Shown one piece after another: positions 56,299-64,000 of a stretch of DNA of 64,000 nt. The DNA is from Candidatus Brocadiaceae bacterium S225. Lineage in GTDB: Bacteria > Planctomycetota > Brocadiia > Brocadiales > Scalinduaceae. The notes below the pieces were generated by a model, which was not told the DNA's origin, searched no databases, and saw only the letters and a program-made list of their open reading frames with translations. The position numbers and the translations under genes are program-made. The stretch lies in NCBI GenBank assembly GCA_007859995.1, contig SMSL01000009.1, positions 1 to 64,000 of the forward strand. The letters are read 5' to 3'. Numbering within the stretch: the stretch's first letter is position 1; each line of letters starts with the position of its first letter.

Positions 56299-57759
56299 AT
56301 GAAAAGAAAATGTTTACCAGCCTTTTCTTTAATGATTATACTTTTTCTAATAACAGGTTGTTTGCAACTTCAATCCATGGTAATTCCACACCGTGTGACT
56401 TTGGAAGAAGAGTTTCAAATGGGAAAATATGTGCCAAAGATTAAAAACTTTTTTATTATACTGGATGCTTCATCATCTATGAGTGTGTCATACGCAGGTA
56501 AGGGTGATGGGACAGATTCCAAACTTACGGTTGCTAAAGATTTTATAAGACATATGAACGATACTATGCCTGCGATGGAAGTTAGCGGTGTCCTTAGAAC
56601 ATTTGGTCGCGGAATTGAGGTACCTATGAAACAGACAGAGACCGTTTATGGAAGAACTACTTATTCCAGGTCCGGTCTGGAACAAAGCATAAATAGTATA
56701 AACTTTATTGCTGAAGGTAACAGTCCGGCCGGGCTGGCTATTAAAGCAGTCAGTGATACTATCGGGTCTATAAAAGGTGCGAATGTCGTGATTTTTATAA
56801 GTGATGGTGAACATCTGGAAGGGAATCCGCTTGCGAAAGTCAGGGACATGGCAAACAGTTATGGCGACTGGACTTGCTTTTATACGGTCTGGATAGGAAA
56901 TAATCCTGAAGGCGAATTATTTATGGAAAAACTTGCCGGAGAAATGGATTGCGGTTTCTCAAAATCGGTTGATGACATTGCATCTGACGAAGACATGATA
57001 GATTTTGTAAAGCAAGTATTTCTTACAACGGATATCGACAGCGACAGAGATGGTGTTCCGGAGAGTCTTGATAGATGCCCTGATACTCCGATTGGAGTTG
57101 ATGTAGATGAATCTGGGTGTCCTAAGATTGTTCAGACGGATAGTGACGGCGATGGGGTTTTTGATGATGTTGATAGATGCCCTGATACTCCGATTGGAGT
57201 TGATGTAGATGAATCTGGGTGTTCTAAGGTTGTTCAGGCGGATAGTGACGGTGACGGGGTTTTTGATGATGTTGATAGATGCCCTGATACGCCGATTGGA
57301 GTTGACGTAGATGAATCTGGATGTCCTAAGGTTGTTCAGGCGGATAGTGACGGTGATGGGGTTTTTGATGATGTCGATGAGTGTTCGGATACTCCGATAG
57401 GTGCTATTGTTGATGATAGAGGGTGCTGGGTTGTCAAAGGTGTGCAGTTTGATTATAAAAAATGGAATGTCAAGCCACAGTTCAATTCCAACCTGGATAA
57501 TATAGAAAATATTTTGATAAATAACCCTGGATTGCAGATAAGAATAGATGGTCATACTGACGATATCGGGTCAATGAAATACAATATAGACCTTTCCGGT
57601 AAAAGGGCTCAGGCAATTAAAGATTACCTGGTTGACAAAGGTATTGATTCGTCACGAATCACTACAAAAGGGCTCGGATATGCACAGCCGATTGCAGATA
57701 ATGATACACCTAATGGACGTGCCTTGAACCGAAGGGCTGAAATAATACCTGTAAAATAG
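56299..57759 (+). CDS. Outer-membrane lipoprotein: VWA - thrombospondin type 3 repeats - OmpA C-terminal domain
   Basis: 486 residues. The lipobox LITGC puts the lipidated Cys at 21. A von Willebrand A domain (about 50-215) holds the metal motif D56-A-S-S-S. Four 34-residue calcium-binding thrombospondin type 3 units (247-382) follow, each with DSDGDGVFDDVDRCPDTPIG or a variant and a paired Cys. An OmpA-like peptidoglycan-binding domain ends it (about 384-486; RIDGHTDDIGSMKYN, LSGKRAQAIKDYLV, GRALNRRAEI). It should bridge outer membrane and peptidoglycan and bind a ligand through the VWA. AGGGG precedes the ATG. The repeats are also nearly identical in DNA. Confidence 0.92.
   Translation: MKRKCLPAFSLMIILFLITGCLQLQSMVIPHRVTLEEEFQMGKYVPKIKNFFIILDASSSMSVSYAGKGDGTDSKLTVAKDFIRHMNDTMPAMEVSGVLRTFGRGIEVPMKQTETVYGRTTYSRSGLEQSINSINFIAEGNSPAGLAIKAVSDTIGSIKGANVVIFISDGEHLEGNPLAKVRDMANSYGDWTCFYTVWIGNNPEGELFMEKLAGEMDCGFSKSVDDIASDEDMIDFVKQVFLTTDIDSDRDGVPESLDRCPDTPIGVDVDESGCPKIVQTDSDGDGVFDDVDRCPDTPIGVDVDESGCSKVVQADSDGDGVFDDVDRCPDTPIGVDVDESGCPKVVQADSDGDGVFDDVDECSDTPIGAIVDDRGCWVVKGVQFDYKKWNVKPQFNSNLDNIENILINNPGLQIRIDGHTDDIGSMKYNIDLSGKRAQAIKDYLVDKGIDSSRITTKGLGYAQPIADNDTPNGRALNRRAEIIPVK
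57037..57444 (+). repeat. Four 102-nt tandem repeats inside the VWA/OmpA gene
   Basis: Units begin at 57037, 57139, 57241 and 57343. Units 2 and 3 differ at only a few bases over 102 nt; units 1 and 4 are more diverged. Synonymous sites are conserved as well, pointing to recent duplication or gene conversion. The period is an exact multiple of three, so copy-number change would keep the reading frame. Confidence 0.9.
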
Positions 57760-57832
57760 TTGAATTGGGCGTTGAACCAGAATCAACATTTGTCTAAAAA
57801 GGTTAAGTGTGGGCACAGAAGCTTGAGCGTTT

Positions 57833-59446
57833 TTAAAGTTTTGATTTCTCTTCATTGCCATACACGTAAAAATGTATGGCAATGAACAATATGGCAAATG
57901 AACAATAACCTATAGTGAAATCACTTGCTGCCCCACCACATCCGTATACACTAACAACACCGTTGGGTGTTAGCTCATACGCGTGTATAATACCTACAAA
58001 AGAAAACAATGCCGCTCCCAGTGACCAGATACTCGCCATTAAAAATTTCTTTTCAATTAAAAAGACGGAAATGGAAGCCAGTATCATAGACGTAAAGATA
58101 AAACCTCTTTCAAGTGATATCATTCCATGAATTGCGAGATTATTGTCAAACGCATCCTTGCCGATTATGAATAGAGTTGTACCCGCTGATCTTAGAGCGC
58201 TCTCAACCATTAACAATCCCCATGCCGCAATAGCAGGAAAGAGTCCCATGGCAACTGCCATGGCATGGTGCTTTGGTGTCTCTTGAAATGCTTGAGCTAC
58301 TATTACTATTCCGATCCACAGCAGTATTCCTATTCCTGCTTCAAGAGGAACCACTTTCAGGATAACGGTTATAAATCCGCTCAAGCAGATGATGGTGATG
58401 AAGACACCGTTAAGGATAGAATATCCGGTCCTGGCGCCAATAGCCTTCCAGCCCGGATGACCTATATATATAGTCGTAGGAAAACAACTGCCAAATAACG
58501 AAGCCATAACAGAGCCAATTCCGTTAGTTAACAGCGATGGGAATGTATCGTACTTGTCACCAGCTGCCTCAGCACTTTCAAGATTTTGTAATGAACCTAC
58601 GACATTAAACACTCCCATCGGAATAATGATAGAAATATATTGAAGCACATATTTACTTTGAATCAAGTCAATCATGCTTCCGCCACAAAAAAGAGGTGGT
58701 GAAAAGTGGAATAATCCATCTTTATTCACAATACTTCCGCTATCCATATAACCCATTATCCACGCCAGCCCGGTACCAACCCCAACGGCAATCAAACCTC
58801 CCGGGAGCCCCAGTGGGAATCTCACTTTCGAAAAATACTGGACAAGTATAAACGCAAGAGGAAAAAAGGCTATGATTGGTTTTTCAAAAACCTTAAATGC
58901 AAAATCCATTGAGATAAATGTAATAGCAATCCCTGCAAGTGTAGAGAGCAGGGCTGCTCTTGGAGTGATACGCCTCAGCCAACTCCCGACTAGTGCGCCT
59001 AACATCTCTATTATTCCACTCAGGAAACAGGCAATCATGCCAATCTGCCACACCAGGTTCGGATCATTTGTTTCATTATAAACCGGAGCCATTATAAAGA
59101 AGATAAAGGCAAAAAGGCTAACCGTATTGATTCCGTAAGGTAATGCAGTTATATCATCTCTTTGTGTCTTGATTGCAAGCCTTCTGGCCTGCCATGAATA
59201 AAAAAGATTTCCTAGCAGTATAGAAATTGCCGCACCGGGGAGTATCACTCCAAAAATAAGTTCATCAGGCATGCCACATAACATCTTGCAGAGACTTACT
59301 ATGAGTATCAGTTGTACGAGATTATCAATGGCAAGGCCAAAGAATCCGTCTATATCTTTTTTGGAAAATAATGGATAATTCATAGTTTTTAAAGCAAAGC
59401 CTATACTATCGAAACTTGGGAATGATACACAAAAACATACAAACAT
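57833..59446 (-). CDS. NCS2-like permease (xanthine/uracil permease superfamily)
   Basis: 537 residues with about 12-14 hydrophobic segments. The region TQRDDITALPYGINTVSLFAF, ITPRAALLSTLAGIAITFISMDFAFKV and the two halves with FGLAIDNLVQLILIVSL and TGYSILNGVFITIICLSGF fit the NCS2/SulP fold; purine or pyrimidine transport is the best guess, unproven. A later ATG at 59383 (MNYPLFSKKDIDGFFGL) is the more usual start; no ribosome-binding site decides between them. The 3' end of the coding frame holds a perfect 14-bp hairpin (57851-57886). Confidence 0.7.
   Translation of the reverse strand: MFVCFCVSFPSFDSIGFALKTMNYPLFSKKDIDGFFGLAIDNLVQLILIVSLCKMLCGMPDELIFGVILPGAAISILLGNLFYSWQARRLAIKTQRDDITALPYGINTVSLFAFIFFIMAPVYNETNDPNLVWQIGMIACFLSGIIEMLGALVGSWLRRITPRAALLSTLAGIAITFISMDFAFKVFEKPIIAFFPLAFILVQYFSKVRFPLGLPGGLIAVGVGTGLAWIMGYMDSGSIVNKDGLFHFSPPLFCGGSMIDLIQSKYVLQYISIIIPMGVFNVVGSLQNLESAEAAGDKYDTFPSLLTNGIGSVMASLFGSCFPTTIYIGHPGWKAIGARTGYSILNGVFITIICLSGFITVILKVVPLEAGIGILLWIGIVIVAQAFQETPKHHAMAVAMGLFPAIAAWGLLMVESALRSAGTTLFIIGKDAFDNNLAIHGMISLERGFIFTSMILASISVFLIEKKFLMASIWSLGAALFSFVGIIHAYELTPNGVVSVYGCGGAASDFTIGYCSFAILFIAIHFYVYGNEEKSKL
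57851..57886 (-). repeat. Perfect 14-bp hairpin inside the 3' end of the permease coding frame
   Basis: TTCATTGCCATACA (57851-57864) and TGTATGGCAATGAA (57873-57886), loop 8 nt. It encodes the last residues of the permease and ends 18 nt before the last base of its stop codon (57833). No long T-run follows on the minus strand. Confidence 0.75.
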
Positions 59447-59625
59447 GATAGGTAATCTAATAAATCAAATAAAAGAGAGCAATAAAAAAGTATTCTAGAG
59501 GATTACTTTCTAATATTTTTATAATTTAGTCATGAAAAAGATGATAATAGCCTCTAACAAATGACTGGTGATGGATCGTTTTTACACTTGCTTTTTACTG
59601 CTATTATTTGTAGGATCATTACCCT

Positions 59626-59868
59626 ATGCTCAAGAAAAAAGAACTTACAAAAATACTATATAAAGCTCTGGATTGTGAGGAAGAGGCAAATACTGAATTC
59701 TATGCTTATACAATCAAGTCTCTTAAATATTACAAGTGGTTGAGTGGTGACAAAAGAGAAAGGGTAGAGGGCATAATAAAGAAATTAGGGGGTGATTCTC
59801 TGAGGCATAAGGGCATGATAGAGGATTTAATACAAAAGGTGGAAGAGAGTGAGAAAAATGTATTCTAG
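59626..59868 (+). CDS. Small ferritin-like helical protein (first of a pair)
   Basis: 80 residues, two predicted helices. The first helix (about 5-34) carries the acidic-aromatic pattern ALDCEEEANTEFYAYTIKSL seen in rubrerythrin helix A. The second carries DSLRHKGMIEDLIQKV, in which the ExxH metal motif is altered to DSLRH. It looks like half of a ferritin-like four-helix bundle. AGGA lies about ten nt before the ATG. It overlaps the next gene, of the same type, by 20 nt. Function unknown; iron binding is inferred only. Confidence 0.65.
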   Translation: MLKKKELTKILYKALDCEEEANTEFYAYTIKSLKYYKWLSGDKRERVEGIIKKLGGDSLRHKGMIEDLIQKVEESEKNVF

Positions 59869-60052
59869 AGAAGCCCTTACTGACATTTTCCAAAAAGTTT
59901 TACAATTTGAAGAAGACGTTAAAGTATTATATGATGGCTGTATTGATAAACTTGCGGATGAGGATATCATCAATGTATTAAGCTCTATAAGTAAGGAAGA
60001 GAAAGGGCATATAGAGCTCGCAAAACAACTTATAGAATTAATACAGGATTAA
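59849..60052 (+). CDS. Small ferritin/rubrerythrin-like half-domain protein (second of a pair)
   Basis: 67 residues, two predicted helices with a rubrerythrin-like layout: LTDIFQKVLQFEEDVKVLYDGCI then LSSISKEEKGHIELAKQLIEL, including the ExxH motif (EKGH). Two such chains could assemble a four-helix di-iron site, as in two-helix ferritins of encapsulins. The start is GTG 59849 or ATG 59858, both behind GGAAGAGAG. It overlaps the preceding paralog, and ends three nt before the convergent DUF1844 gene. Confidence 0.68.
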   Translation: MRKMYSREALTDIFQKVLQFEEDVKVLYDGCIDKLADEDIINVLSSISKEEKGHIELAKQLIELIQD

Positions 60053-60055
60053 CGT

Positions 60056-60394
60056 TTACTTGGTTTTTTCAACATACCCCATTCTTAAATCATAGAGAGC
60101 TGTCTCCAATAGTTTCGTTTCATCATCAGTAAGGTTTCCACTGGTCTTGTCTTTAATTATCTGTAACGTGTCAATCATAAACTTTGCCTGATCAAGATTC
60201 TGTTCTTTTGTTTTGAGAAAAGGGTTTTCCACTTCTCCTAAACTAATTAATGCCTGAGTGACAAGGCTTGATGCAAATAGGGAAAAACTTGCTTCAGGGA
60301 TTTTCGAGATTTTTTTTTGTGTAAATTTATCTGTACCATTATGCTCTTTATCTAAATCGGAACCAGACTGTTTCAATTTTCCTTCACCATCCAT
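60056..60394 (-). CDS. DUF1844 family protein
   Basis: 112 residues. The conserved core FSLFASSLVTQALISLGEVENPFL, AKFMIDTLQIIKDKTSGNLTDDETKLLETALYDLRMGYVE is typical of DUF1844, a small cytoplasmic family of unknown function that is common in planctomycetes and deltaproteobacteria. The N-terminal 35 residues are charged and low-complexity. It starts 23 nt after pyrG on the same strand, likely the third gene of the kdsB-pyrG operon. Confidence 0.88.
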   Translation of the reverse strand: MDGEGKLKQSGSDLDKEHNGTDKFTQKKISKIPEASFSLFASSLVTQALISLGEVENPFLKTKEQNLDQAKFMIDTLQIIKDKTSGNLTDDETKLLETALYDLRMGYVEKTK

Positions 60395-60417
60395 TATTAG
60401 CCCTCCATTAAATTCTT

Positions 60418-62028
60418 TTACGAAATATTATTGCCAATCTCCATTGAAGCTTTAATGAATTCACTAAAGAGAGGATGTGGACTTGTTGGTTTAGATTTAA
60501 ACTCAGGGTGAAATTGTACTGCGACAAACCATGGATGATCTCTCAGTTCTATTATCTCTACCAATTCATTATCTATAGTCAGGCCACTGCAAATCATTCC
60601 TTCTCTTGCAAAAATATCTCTATATTTATTATTAAATTCGTACCTATGCCTGTGCCTTTCTGAAATAATTTCCTGACCATAACATTTCCTGGCCATAGTA
60701 TTTGGTTCAAGTTTGCACGGTTGCGCGCCCAATCTCATGGTACCACCAATTTTATCAATATTTTTCTGTTCTTCTAATAGACATATAACCGGTTCTGGTG
60801 TGTTAGAGTCAAACTCTGTGCTGTTTGCATCTTTCAGGTTACATACGTTACGTGCGAACTCTATAGAGGCACAATGCATTCCTAAGCATATCCCAAGATA
60901 TGGGATCTTATTTTCTCTTGCATATTTTGTCGCTTCTACTTTTCCTTCTATTCCTCTCTCTCCAAATCCTCCAGGTATTAATATTCCACTACACCCTTGA
61001 AGGTGCTTTTCCGCACCGTCCTTCTCAATGTCCCCGGATTCAATTCTTCTCACTTTTACCCTTGCCGCGTTACTGATACCTCCATGTGTTAATGCCTCAT
61101 AAATAGATTCGTAAGCCGATTGGTGTTCGATATATTTACCGACGAGAGCAATTTCAATTGTAGTTTTTGTGCTTTTAAGTATTTCCAGCATATTGAGCCA
61201 TCTGTCAAGGTTGCCCCCGTTTGATTGTAGATGAAGCTTTTTTAAGATTATTTTATCGAGCCCTTCTCTAACTAGTAGTAAAGGAATTTCATAGATATAT
61301 GGTTTTACATCTTGTTCCTCGATGATTGATTCTTTATCTACGTTACAGAAAAGAGAAATTTTCTCTTTTATTTCATCAGATATCGTTTTTTCCGTTCTGC
61401 ATATTAGAATGTCTGGCTCAATTCCAGCTTGCCTTAACATACCAACACTATGCTGTGTTGGTTTCGTCTTTATCTCATCTGCCGCACGGAGATAAGGTAT
61501 CAGTGTTAGATGTATATACAGAACGTTTTCTCTGCCTATTTCACGACCAAATTGCCTAATTGCCTCTACAAACGGTTGGCTCTCAATATCTCCTACAATA
61601 CCGCCTATCTCAGAGATCACTATGTCTGTGTCAGCGGTGGCCACCTTGCGTATACAATCTTTTATCTCATTTGTTATGTGCGGAATTACCTGTATGGTTT
61701 TCCCCAGATATTTTCCCTGACGTTCCTTTGTTATCACGGAGTAATAAATTGAGCCGGTAGTACAATTACAATCCCTATTCGTAACGACATTTGTAAATCT
61801 TTCATAATGACCCAAATCAAGATCTGTTTCAGCACCGTCTTCAGTAACGTAAATCTCTCCATGCTCAAAAGGCCCCATGGTGCCAGGGTCGACATTGACG
61901 TAAGGGTCAAATTTCTGTAAGCTTATTTTGTAGCCATGACTCTCTAAAAGCATGCCAATCGACGCGGCATTTAAACCTTTTCCGAGAGAAGAAACAACAC
62001 CACCTGTAACAAATATATGCTTTGTCAT
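60418..62028 (-). CDS. pyrG: CTP synthase (glutamine-hydrolysing)
   Basis: A 536-residue enzyme aminating UTP to CTP. The N-terminal synthase domain starts [23 protein letters not shown] (P-loop) and contains [38 protein letters not shown]. The class I glutaminase domain (about 285-530) has the catalytic Cys in LGICLGMH and His/Glu in [10 protein letters not shown]. Complete. Its ATG overlaps the kdsB stop by four nt, so the two are coupled: CTP from PyrG feeds KdsB. Confidence 0.98.
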   Translation of the reverse strand: MTKHIFVTGGVVSSLGKGLNAASIGMLLESHGYKISLQKFDPYVNVDPGTMGPFEHGEIYVTEDGAETDLDLGHYERFTNVVTNRDCNCTTGSIYYSVITKERQGKYLGKTIQVIPHITNEIKDCIRKVATADTDIVISEIGGIVGDIESQPFVEAIRQFGREIGRENVLYIHLTLIPYLRAADEIKTKPTQHSVGMLRQAGIEPDILICRTEKTISDEIKEKISLFCNVDKESIIEEQDVKPYIYEIPLLLVREGLDKIILKKLHLQSNGGNLDRWLNMLEILKSTKTTIEIALVGKYIEHQSAYESIYEALTHGGISNAARVKVRRIESGDIEKDGAEKHLQGCSGILIPGGFGERGIEGKVEATKYARENKIPYLGICLGMHCASIEFARNVCNLKDANSTEFDSNTPEPVICLLEEQKNIDKIGGTMRLGAQPCKLEPNTMARKCYGQEIISERHRHRYEFNNKYRDIFAREGMICSGLTIDNELVEIIELRDHPWFVAVQFHPEFKSKPTSPHPLFSEFIKASMEIGNNIS

Positions 62029-62825
62029 ATACGATATTTCTCCAAGAATCGTTCAAAATCTTCTGGTGTGTCTACGCCTTCACAAGTGTAGGGCGTGACA
62101 ACTACTTTAATTTTGTATCCATTTGAAAGAACTCTAAGTTGCTCCAGCTTTTCTAACTCTTCTACTTTTGGTACTGGTAAGCTGGAAAATGAGAGTAAAA
62201 AGTCCTTTCGATATATATATATACCAAGATGTTTCAAAAAATGAAATGATGTATTGTTACCGGTATTATCCTCATCTAATGTTTTTTTTGCCGTGGAAAA
62301 GTTTGCATGAATATTCCTGTCCCTGATAAACGGAATTGATGCTCTGGAAAAATACATTGCATAACTATTTTTGTCTACAACGACTTTTACCGCATTAGGG
62401 TCGATGAATTCTTCTACTTTTCTTATCTTATTTGCAAATGTACAAGCTACCGCTTCCTGTTCAGCATACATAGCATCAATCAAATCGTCTATCATACTTC
62501 CTTTTATGTCTGGTTCATCTCCCTGGACATTCACTACAAAATCGACATTGAGGCCGGATGCTATTTCTGCGGCTCTGTCTGTTCCAGATGTGTGGTTCAT
62601 AGACGTCATCATAACACACCCGCCAAAATTTTTTACCACTTCGGCTATACGTTCATCATCTGTAGCGATAATGACCTTATGAACATTCTTGGCCTCCATT
62701 ACTTTCTTATATACATGTTCTATCAGGTACTTACCTGTATGTTCCCTGGCTTCATTTTTAATTAATTTACCTGGAAGTCTGGTAGATGCATATCTTGCAG
62801 GAATAATGGCAACCGTTTTTGGCAT
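62025..62825 (-). CDS. kdsB: 3-deoxy-manno-octulosonate cytidylyltransferase
   Basis: 266 residues. Activates Kdo as CMP-Kdo for lipopolysaccharide. Conserved [16 protein letters not shown] at the start, [41 protein letters not shown] and the later [31 protein letters not shown] are present. Typical length. First gene of the kdsB-pyrG-DUF1844 operon, with a good promoter 69-96 nt upstream of the ATG. Evidence for a Kdo-containing outer membrane. Confidence 0.97.
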   Translation of the reverse strand: MPKTVAIIPARYASTRLPGKLIKNEAREHTGKYLIEHVYKKVMEAKNVHKVIIATDDERIAEVVKNFGGCVMMTSMNHTSGTDRAAEIASGLNVDFVVNVQGDEPDIKGSMIDDLIDAMYAEQEAVACTFANKIRKVEEFIDPNAVKVVVDKNSYAMYFSRASIPFIRDRNIHANFSTAKKTLDEDNTGNNTSFHFLKHLGIYIYRKDFLLSFSSLPVPKVEELEKLEQLRVLSNGYKIKVVVTPYTCEGVDTPEDFERFLEKYRI

Positions 62826-62893
62826 ATTTATTGTGATTGGGCTGTTATTGTTAAAAATATTTTTTCCTTAACGATATGATTGCTTTAGAGCAC

Positions 62894-62921
62894 ATTATAT
62901 CCACACAGGGTATACAGTCAA
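62894..62921 (-). promoter_or_regulatory. Promoter of the kdsB-pyrG operon
   Basis: On the minus strand, TTGACT (62921-62916) and TATAAT (62899-62894) with a 16-nt spacer; the kdsB ATG lies 69 nt downstream. Confidence 0.75.
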
Positions 62922-63188
62922 CTAAAATAACAGGCTAAATCCTTAATTTTAAAAGACTTAAAATAAAATGTAATATTTTACAAGCTTAACATCAAAAACA
63001 GCTTCTTATTTATTTATATAATAAGCATAAGGTATTAATGTGTTTGTCATAGATAGAACAATATAGAAGTAAAAGGAGTATAGATTTTATACAAAAATCG
63101 CAAAAAGATTTTTTCTTATATCAATGTTAGATTTTCTTATTAATTTCTAAGTTACACGGATTCCAGAACTTATAAATGCCGCAATACA

Positions 63189-63259
63189 ATAAGATTATTT
63201 GGTACGCAATAGGCACATAAATTGCCATACTATAGTGTGAGAAAATAAAATAATCTTAT
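63189..63259 (+). repeat. Long inverted repeat directly before a small orphan gene
   Basis: Perfect 12-bp arms ATAAGATTATTT (63189-63200) and AAATAATCTTAT (63248-63259) are 47 nt apart, with a smaller GGCA/TGCC hairpin between them. The second arm ends just before the AAGGGA ribosome-binding site of the 84-residue protein. Confidence 0.6.
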
Positions 63260-63276
63260 ATGAAGGGAACAAAGCT

Positions 63277-63531
63277 ATGCTAGAAAAATTATACTACGAC
63301 TTGAGTAACGATACAGATGTAGACATAAATACAAATTCGGTTGGAGTAAACAGGCTAAAAACGGATTTAGAAGATTTTCACAACACGCATTTTACGATAA
63401 TGGATTTGGTTAGTGTTTTTGCGGATGAAGCAGATAAGGTTTGTTCGAACAAATGCATGGCAAATTTAATTGCTTTAGAAGCTATACATGATTACGTAAA
63501 AGTACATGTAAACAATGTACAGATTTCTTAG
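63277..63531 (+). CDS. Small protein of unknown function
   Basis: 84 residues, acidic N-terminus (YYDLSNDTDVDINTN), then predicted helices (RLKTDLEDFHNTHFTIMDLVSVFADEAD and NLIALEAIHDYVKVHV) with two Cys in VCSNKC. No signal peptide. I do not recognise it. An AAGGGA site spaced eight nt before the ATG supports translation. It stands alone, convergent with the parvulin gene. Confidence 0.6.
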   Translation: MLEKLYYDLSNDTDVDINTNSVGVNRLKTDLEDFHNTHFTIMDLVSVFADEADKVCSNKCMANLIALEAIHDYVKVHVNNVQIS

Positions 63532-63583
63532 TTAGTAGTATTTAATAGTGTTTGAACATAACCGTAAATAAGGAGACTAATTC

Positions 63584-64000
63584 TTAATCAGGTAAATTCC
63601 TTTTAATATCTGCACTTTCTGCAAGGTTTAGAAGCCATGGATTCAACCTGGCTTGTACTTTTTGTACCGTGAGAAACTTTACGAGATCGTCTTTTACCTC
63701 ACTAAACTTTTTAGTACTTCTAGGTATCCGCTTCTCGAGCTTAATGATATGGTACCCGTTATCAGTCTTTGTTATTTCACTGATTTCTCCATTTTTTAAA
63801 TTTGCTACTGCTTTTCCCATAACCCCTTCAGGTCCAAACGGGCGCATTTTACCCCCGCGTGAAGCGGAATTTCTATCAATAGATTCCTTCTTCGCCAGTG
63901 CCTCGAAATCAGCTCCGGATTTAAGTCTTCCCAGGTTTCTTTCTGCATCCCTGATAGTGCGAAATACTATCTGCCTGGCAAGGATTTTTTCTCCGAGTTG
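63584..64000 (-). CDS. Parvulin-type peptidyl-prolyl isomerase (PpiC/SurA type), N-terminus beyond window
   Basis: The open frame runs to the window edge, giving 138 residues of the C-terminal part. The rotamase domain begins at the edge (ILARQIVFRTIRDAERNL), continues through LKSGADFEALAKKESID and SASRGGKMRPFGPEGVMG, and ends with ISEITKTDNGYHIIKLEKR. After it, a charged helix (KVQARLNPWLLNLAESADIKRNL) ends the protein. The Met at 63847 is internal, not a start. Such proteins fold exported proteins in the periplasm, which fits the OmpH-like chaperone elsewhere in the window, but signal and N-terminal domain are unseen. Confidence 0.88.
   Translation of the reverse strand, partial: QLGEKILARQIVFRTIRDAERNLGRLKSGADFEALAKKESIDRNSASRGGKMRPFGPEGVMGKAVANLKNGEISEITKTDNGYHIIKLEKRIPRSTKKFSEVKDDLVKFLTVQKVQARLNPWLLNLAESADIKRNLPD

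Larger units (their letters stand above)
62826..63276. other. Divergent spacer with kdsB promoter and long inverted repeat
   Basis: 451 bases. It holds the kdsB promoter (62894-62921) and a 12-bp inverted repeat (63189-63259). The stretch 62930-63180 is very AT-rich with no gene seen. Confidence 0.5.

Noticed and set aside
57037-57444. Regular repeats considered as a CRISPR array
   Set aside because: Repeats are head-to-tail 102-nt coding units with no unique spacers and encode calcium-binding protein repeats.
56959-57555. 198-codon minus-strand frame across the thrombospondin repeats
   Set aside because: Repetitive Ile/Asn/Arg text created by the antisense of the 102-nt repeats.

Overview
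The window is AT-rich bacterial chromosome carrying about 50 protein genes on both strands, with no rRNA, tRNA, insertion sequence or CRISPR array that I could recognise. Kdo synthesis (kdsB), an OmpH/Skp-like chaperone, an OmpA-domain lipoprotein and an RND efflux pump point to a cell with an outer membrane. Gene content (DUF1844, DUF502, YIP1, an IspH-UbiA fusion, a sensor fused to a NapH-like ferredoxin module) suggests Planctomycetota, perhaps an anammox-type Brocadiales. That placement is inference from gene flavour, not from a marker gene.

Layout. 1-6 kb: a two-receiver GGDEF protein, cysS, a periplasmic rhodanese and an AMP-forming acyl ligase. 5.8-8.5 kb: ompH-like and YIP1 genes (minus strand) opposite clpX. 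8.9-13.8 kb: RND adaptor and pump, then a methyltransferase remnant. 14.6-20.7 kb: SulP transporter, YjbQ, YihY, a secreted LecA-like protein coupled to a thioredoxin-fold protein, and an HD-GYP phosphodiesterase. 20.9-24.1 kb: a 1065-residue fusion of cyclic-nucleotide-binding, GAF, degenerate sigma-54-type AAA+ and NosR/NapH-like membrane iron-sulfur domains, the most unusual gene here. 24.4-28.6 kb: a small secreted protein behind an attenuator-like leader, an operon of a duplicated-domain protein, a membrane FHA-trypsin protease and a HAD phosphatase, then an HU/IHF protein. 28.7-32.3 kb: holA, a DksA-type protein and pgm.

33-47.6 kb is a nearly complete glycogen locus: glgA, glgP, malQ, GH57 and glgB as a minus-strand operon, facing a stand-alone CBM48 protein, a galT-like gene, a histidine kinase/response regulator pair and glgC. 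With pgm next door it covers glucose-6-P to glucose-1-P, ADP-glucose, polymer, branching and breakdown. The embedded two-component pair is a candidate local regulator.

47.7-64 kb: DUF502, IspH-UbiA fusion, nitroreductase, DUF362-ferredoxin, csrA, eno-ftsB-like-proA, a VWA/TSP3/OmpA lipoprotein with near-identical 102-nt repeats, an NCS2-like permease, two tandem half-ferritin-like genes, the kdsB-pyrG-DUF1844 operon, a small orphan ORF behind a long inverted repeat, and a parvulin gene cut by the window edge. Seven well-formed sigma-70-like promoters and two strong hairpin terminators could be placed by eye.
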